A stretch of DNA of 5,453 nucleotides from assembly GCA_016874315.1 (NCBI GenBank), contig VGTX01000079.1:1-5453 (forward strand), given 5' to 3'. The stretch comes from Gammaproteobacteria bacterium. Lineage in GTDB: Bacteria; Pseudomonadota; Gammaproteobacteria; Berkiellales; Berkiellaceae. Both the position numbers and the translations under genes were made by a program. Under the pieces are notes generated by a model, which did no database searches, was not told the origin of the DNA, and saw only the letters and a list, made by a program, of their open reading frames with translations. Positions within the stretch are counted from its first letter, which is position 1. Every line of letters starts with the position of its first letter. Positions 4,712 to 5,453 of this stretch are shown piece by piece.

Positions 4712-5453
4712 ATGTCCCCTGTTTCTTATGATGATGTGTGTCAAGCGATTGAGGCTCTGTTATCCGAAAATCAATCCTTGACACTCGCCAACCTTCGCGA
4801 AGCCCTCGGTCATCGAGGCTCAATGAGCACCCTCAGTAAACATCTCCAAACTTGGAAACAACAAAAGTTTCTTTCAGATAAAACTGTGACAGTCACAGCA
4901 CCTCCTGCTCCAGACTCTATCTTTTCTGCTGTGCAAACTGTTTGGCAGCAAATGCAAGGCCTCGGTCTTCAGCAAGTTCAAGAAAAAGAACAAGAAATCC
5001 AGCGCCTCCAGGCGAACTATCGAGCGCAGTCTGATGCGCATCAATCTGAGCGGAAGCAGCAAGATGAAAAGTATCATGCGCTTATGGCTGAATATCAAAC
5101 AAGCCTCGCTCATAATCAATCCCTTGAACAAGAGCATGAGAGCCTTTTTCAACAATACGAGCAACTCTCCAATAAACTTGCCAATGCTCTCAGTGCTATC
5201 CAAGGCCATTCAGCAGATATGACATCCTTGCTAGAGGTCCATGCAAATGCTCAAAAGCAAATTGCTGAAAAATTCGAAGAGCTTTCTGCAACATGGCTTC
5301 AATATCAACAAGAACAAGAAAGTCGACATCAGGTTGAATGCCAACACATTCTCAAAAAATATGAAGAAACGCTGGCCCAACTTCAAAAACTACAGACTCA
5401 TTGTGCAAAAATCGAACAAGAACAAAAGCAGCAGCAAAGTCTTGTCGAAAGCA
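4712..5453 (+). CDS. KfrA-like DNA-binding coiled-coil protein (3' end outside window)
   Basis: The frame is open from ATG 4712 to the window edge (247 codons, no stop), so the protein is truncated here by the window. Residues about 5-50 match the KfrA N-terminal DNA-binding domain: an opening helix (YDDVCQAIEALLSE), then TLANLREALGHRGSMSTLSKHL (24-45), a helix-turn-helix in the 'T-x-x-x-x-R-x-x-LG-G-S-x-x-T-I/L-x-x-H-L' style, then TWK. A Pro/Ala/Thr linker (58-68) leads to a long Gln- and Glu-rich coiled coil from about residue 86 to the edge. In plasmid KfrA this coiled coil drives multimerisation, and the protein acts as a repressor and in plasmid stability. An in-frame stop at 4673-4675 with no other ATG between fixes the start at 4712; its ribosome binding site is weak (AGAAG, 4701-4705). 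Alternative readings are a phage or nucleoid-associated coiled-coil protein with the same N domain. Confidence 0.75.
   Translation, partial: MSPVSYDDVCQAIEALLSENQSLTLANLREALGHRGSMSTLSKHLQTWKQQKFLSDKTVTVTAPPAPDSIFSAVQTVWQQMQGLGLQQVQEKEQEIQRLQANYRAQSDAHQSERKQQDEKYHALMAEYQTSLAHNQSLEQEHESLFQQYEQLSNKLANALSAIQGHSADMTSLLEVHANAQKQIAEKFEELSATWLQYQQEQESRHQVECQHILKKYEETLAQLQKLQTHCAKIEQEQKQQQSLVES

Noticed and set aside
4530..4823. Minus-strand frames opposite the microcin-like and kfrA-like genes, considered as an immunity gene
   Set aside because: They are antisense to well-supported genes, have no convincing start signals or membrane pattern, and span the kfrA-like promoter region.
4874..5209. Minus-strand 111-codon hydrophobic frame
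   Set aside because: It is the antisense shadow of the Gln/Glu-rich coiled coil; CTT/TTG-type codons opposite CAA/AAG give artificial Leu-rich sequence.

Overview
This is a chromosomal window that looks like a gammaproteobacterium of moderate-to-low GC, roughly 40-45% by eye. The evidence is the gene order: the 3' end of lon, then tRNA-Val and tRNA-Asp, then a ppiD-like periplasmic chaperone, then fabI, which echoes the lon-(hupB)-ppiD/fabI neighbourhood of many gammaproteobacteria. The proteins are quite diverged from E. coli, and a host-associated or Legionellales-like lineage is possible, but I cannot name the organism.

Layout. Bases 2-169 encode the last 55 residues of Lon. An MFS transporter (175-1311) starts 5 bp later and is probably translationally coupled to lon. 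The place where hupB often sits holds this transporter instead. A strong sigma-70-type promoter with an AT-rich upstream tract (1340-1369) drives tRNA-Val(TAC), tRNA-Asp(GTC) and probably ppiD, whose ribosome binding site begins only 11 bp after the tRNA-Asp CCA. The PpiD-like protein has the N-terminal membrane anchor and SurA-type N domain, but its parvulin region lacks the usual signature. fabI lies on the minus strand, convergent to ppiD, and their 3' ends overlap by 22 bp.

After fabI the conserved neighbourhood ends. A 287-bp AT-rich region separates fabI from a divergently transcribed 115-residue protein (4280-4627). Its first 16 residues look like the leader of a double-glycine-type microcin or class II bacteriocin, followed by a Cys pair and two glycine/alanine-rich hydrophobic segments. 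The last gene, cut by the window end, is KfrA-like: an N-terminal DNA-binding domain plus a long Gln-rich coiled coil. A 10-bp inverted repeat around a candidate -10 box just upstream of it may be an autoregulatory operator.

Lon, PpiD and FabI are core functions (proteolysis, envelope protein folding, fatty acid elongation). The microcin-like gene and the kfrA-like gene look accessory and are the most interesting part. No bacteriocin exporter or immunity gene can be identified in the window. I see no insertion sequence, CRISPR array, rRNA or convincing rho-independent terminator.
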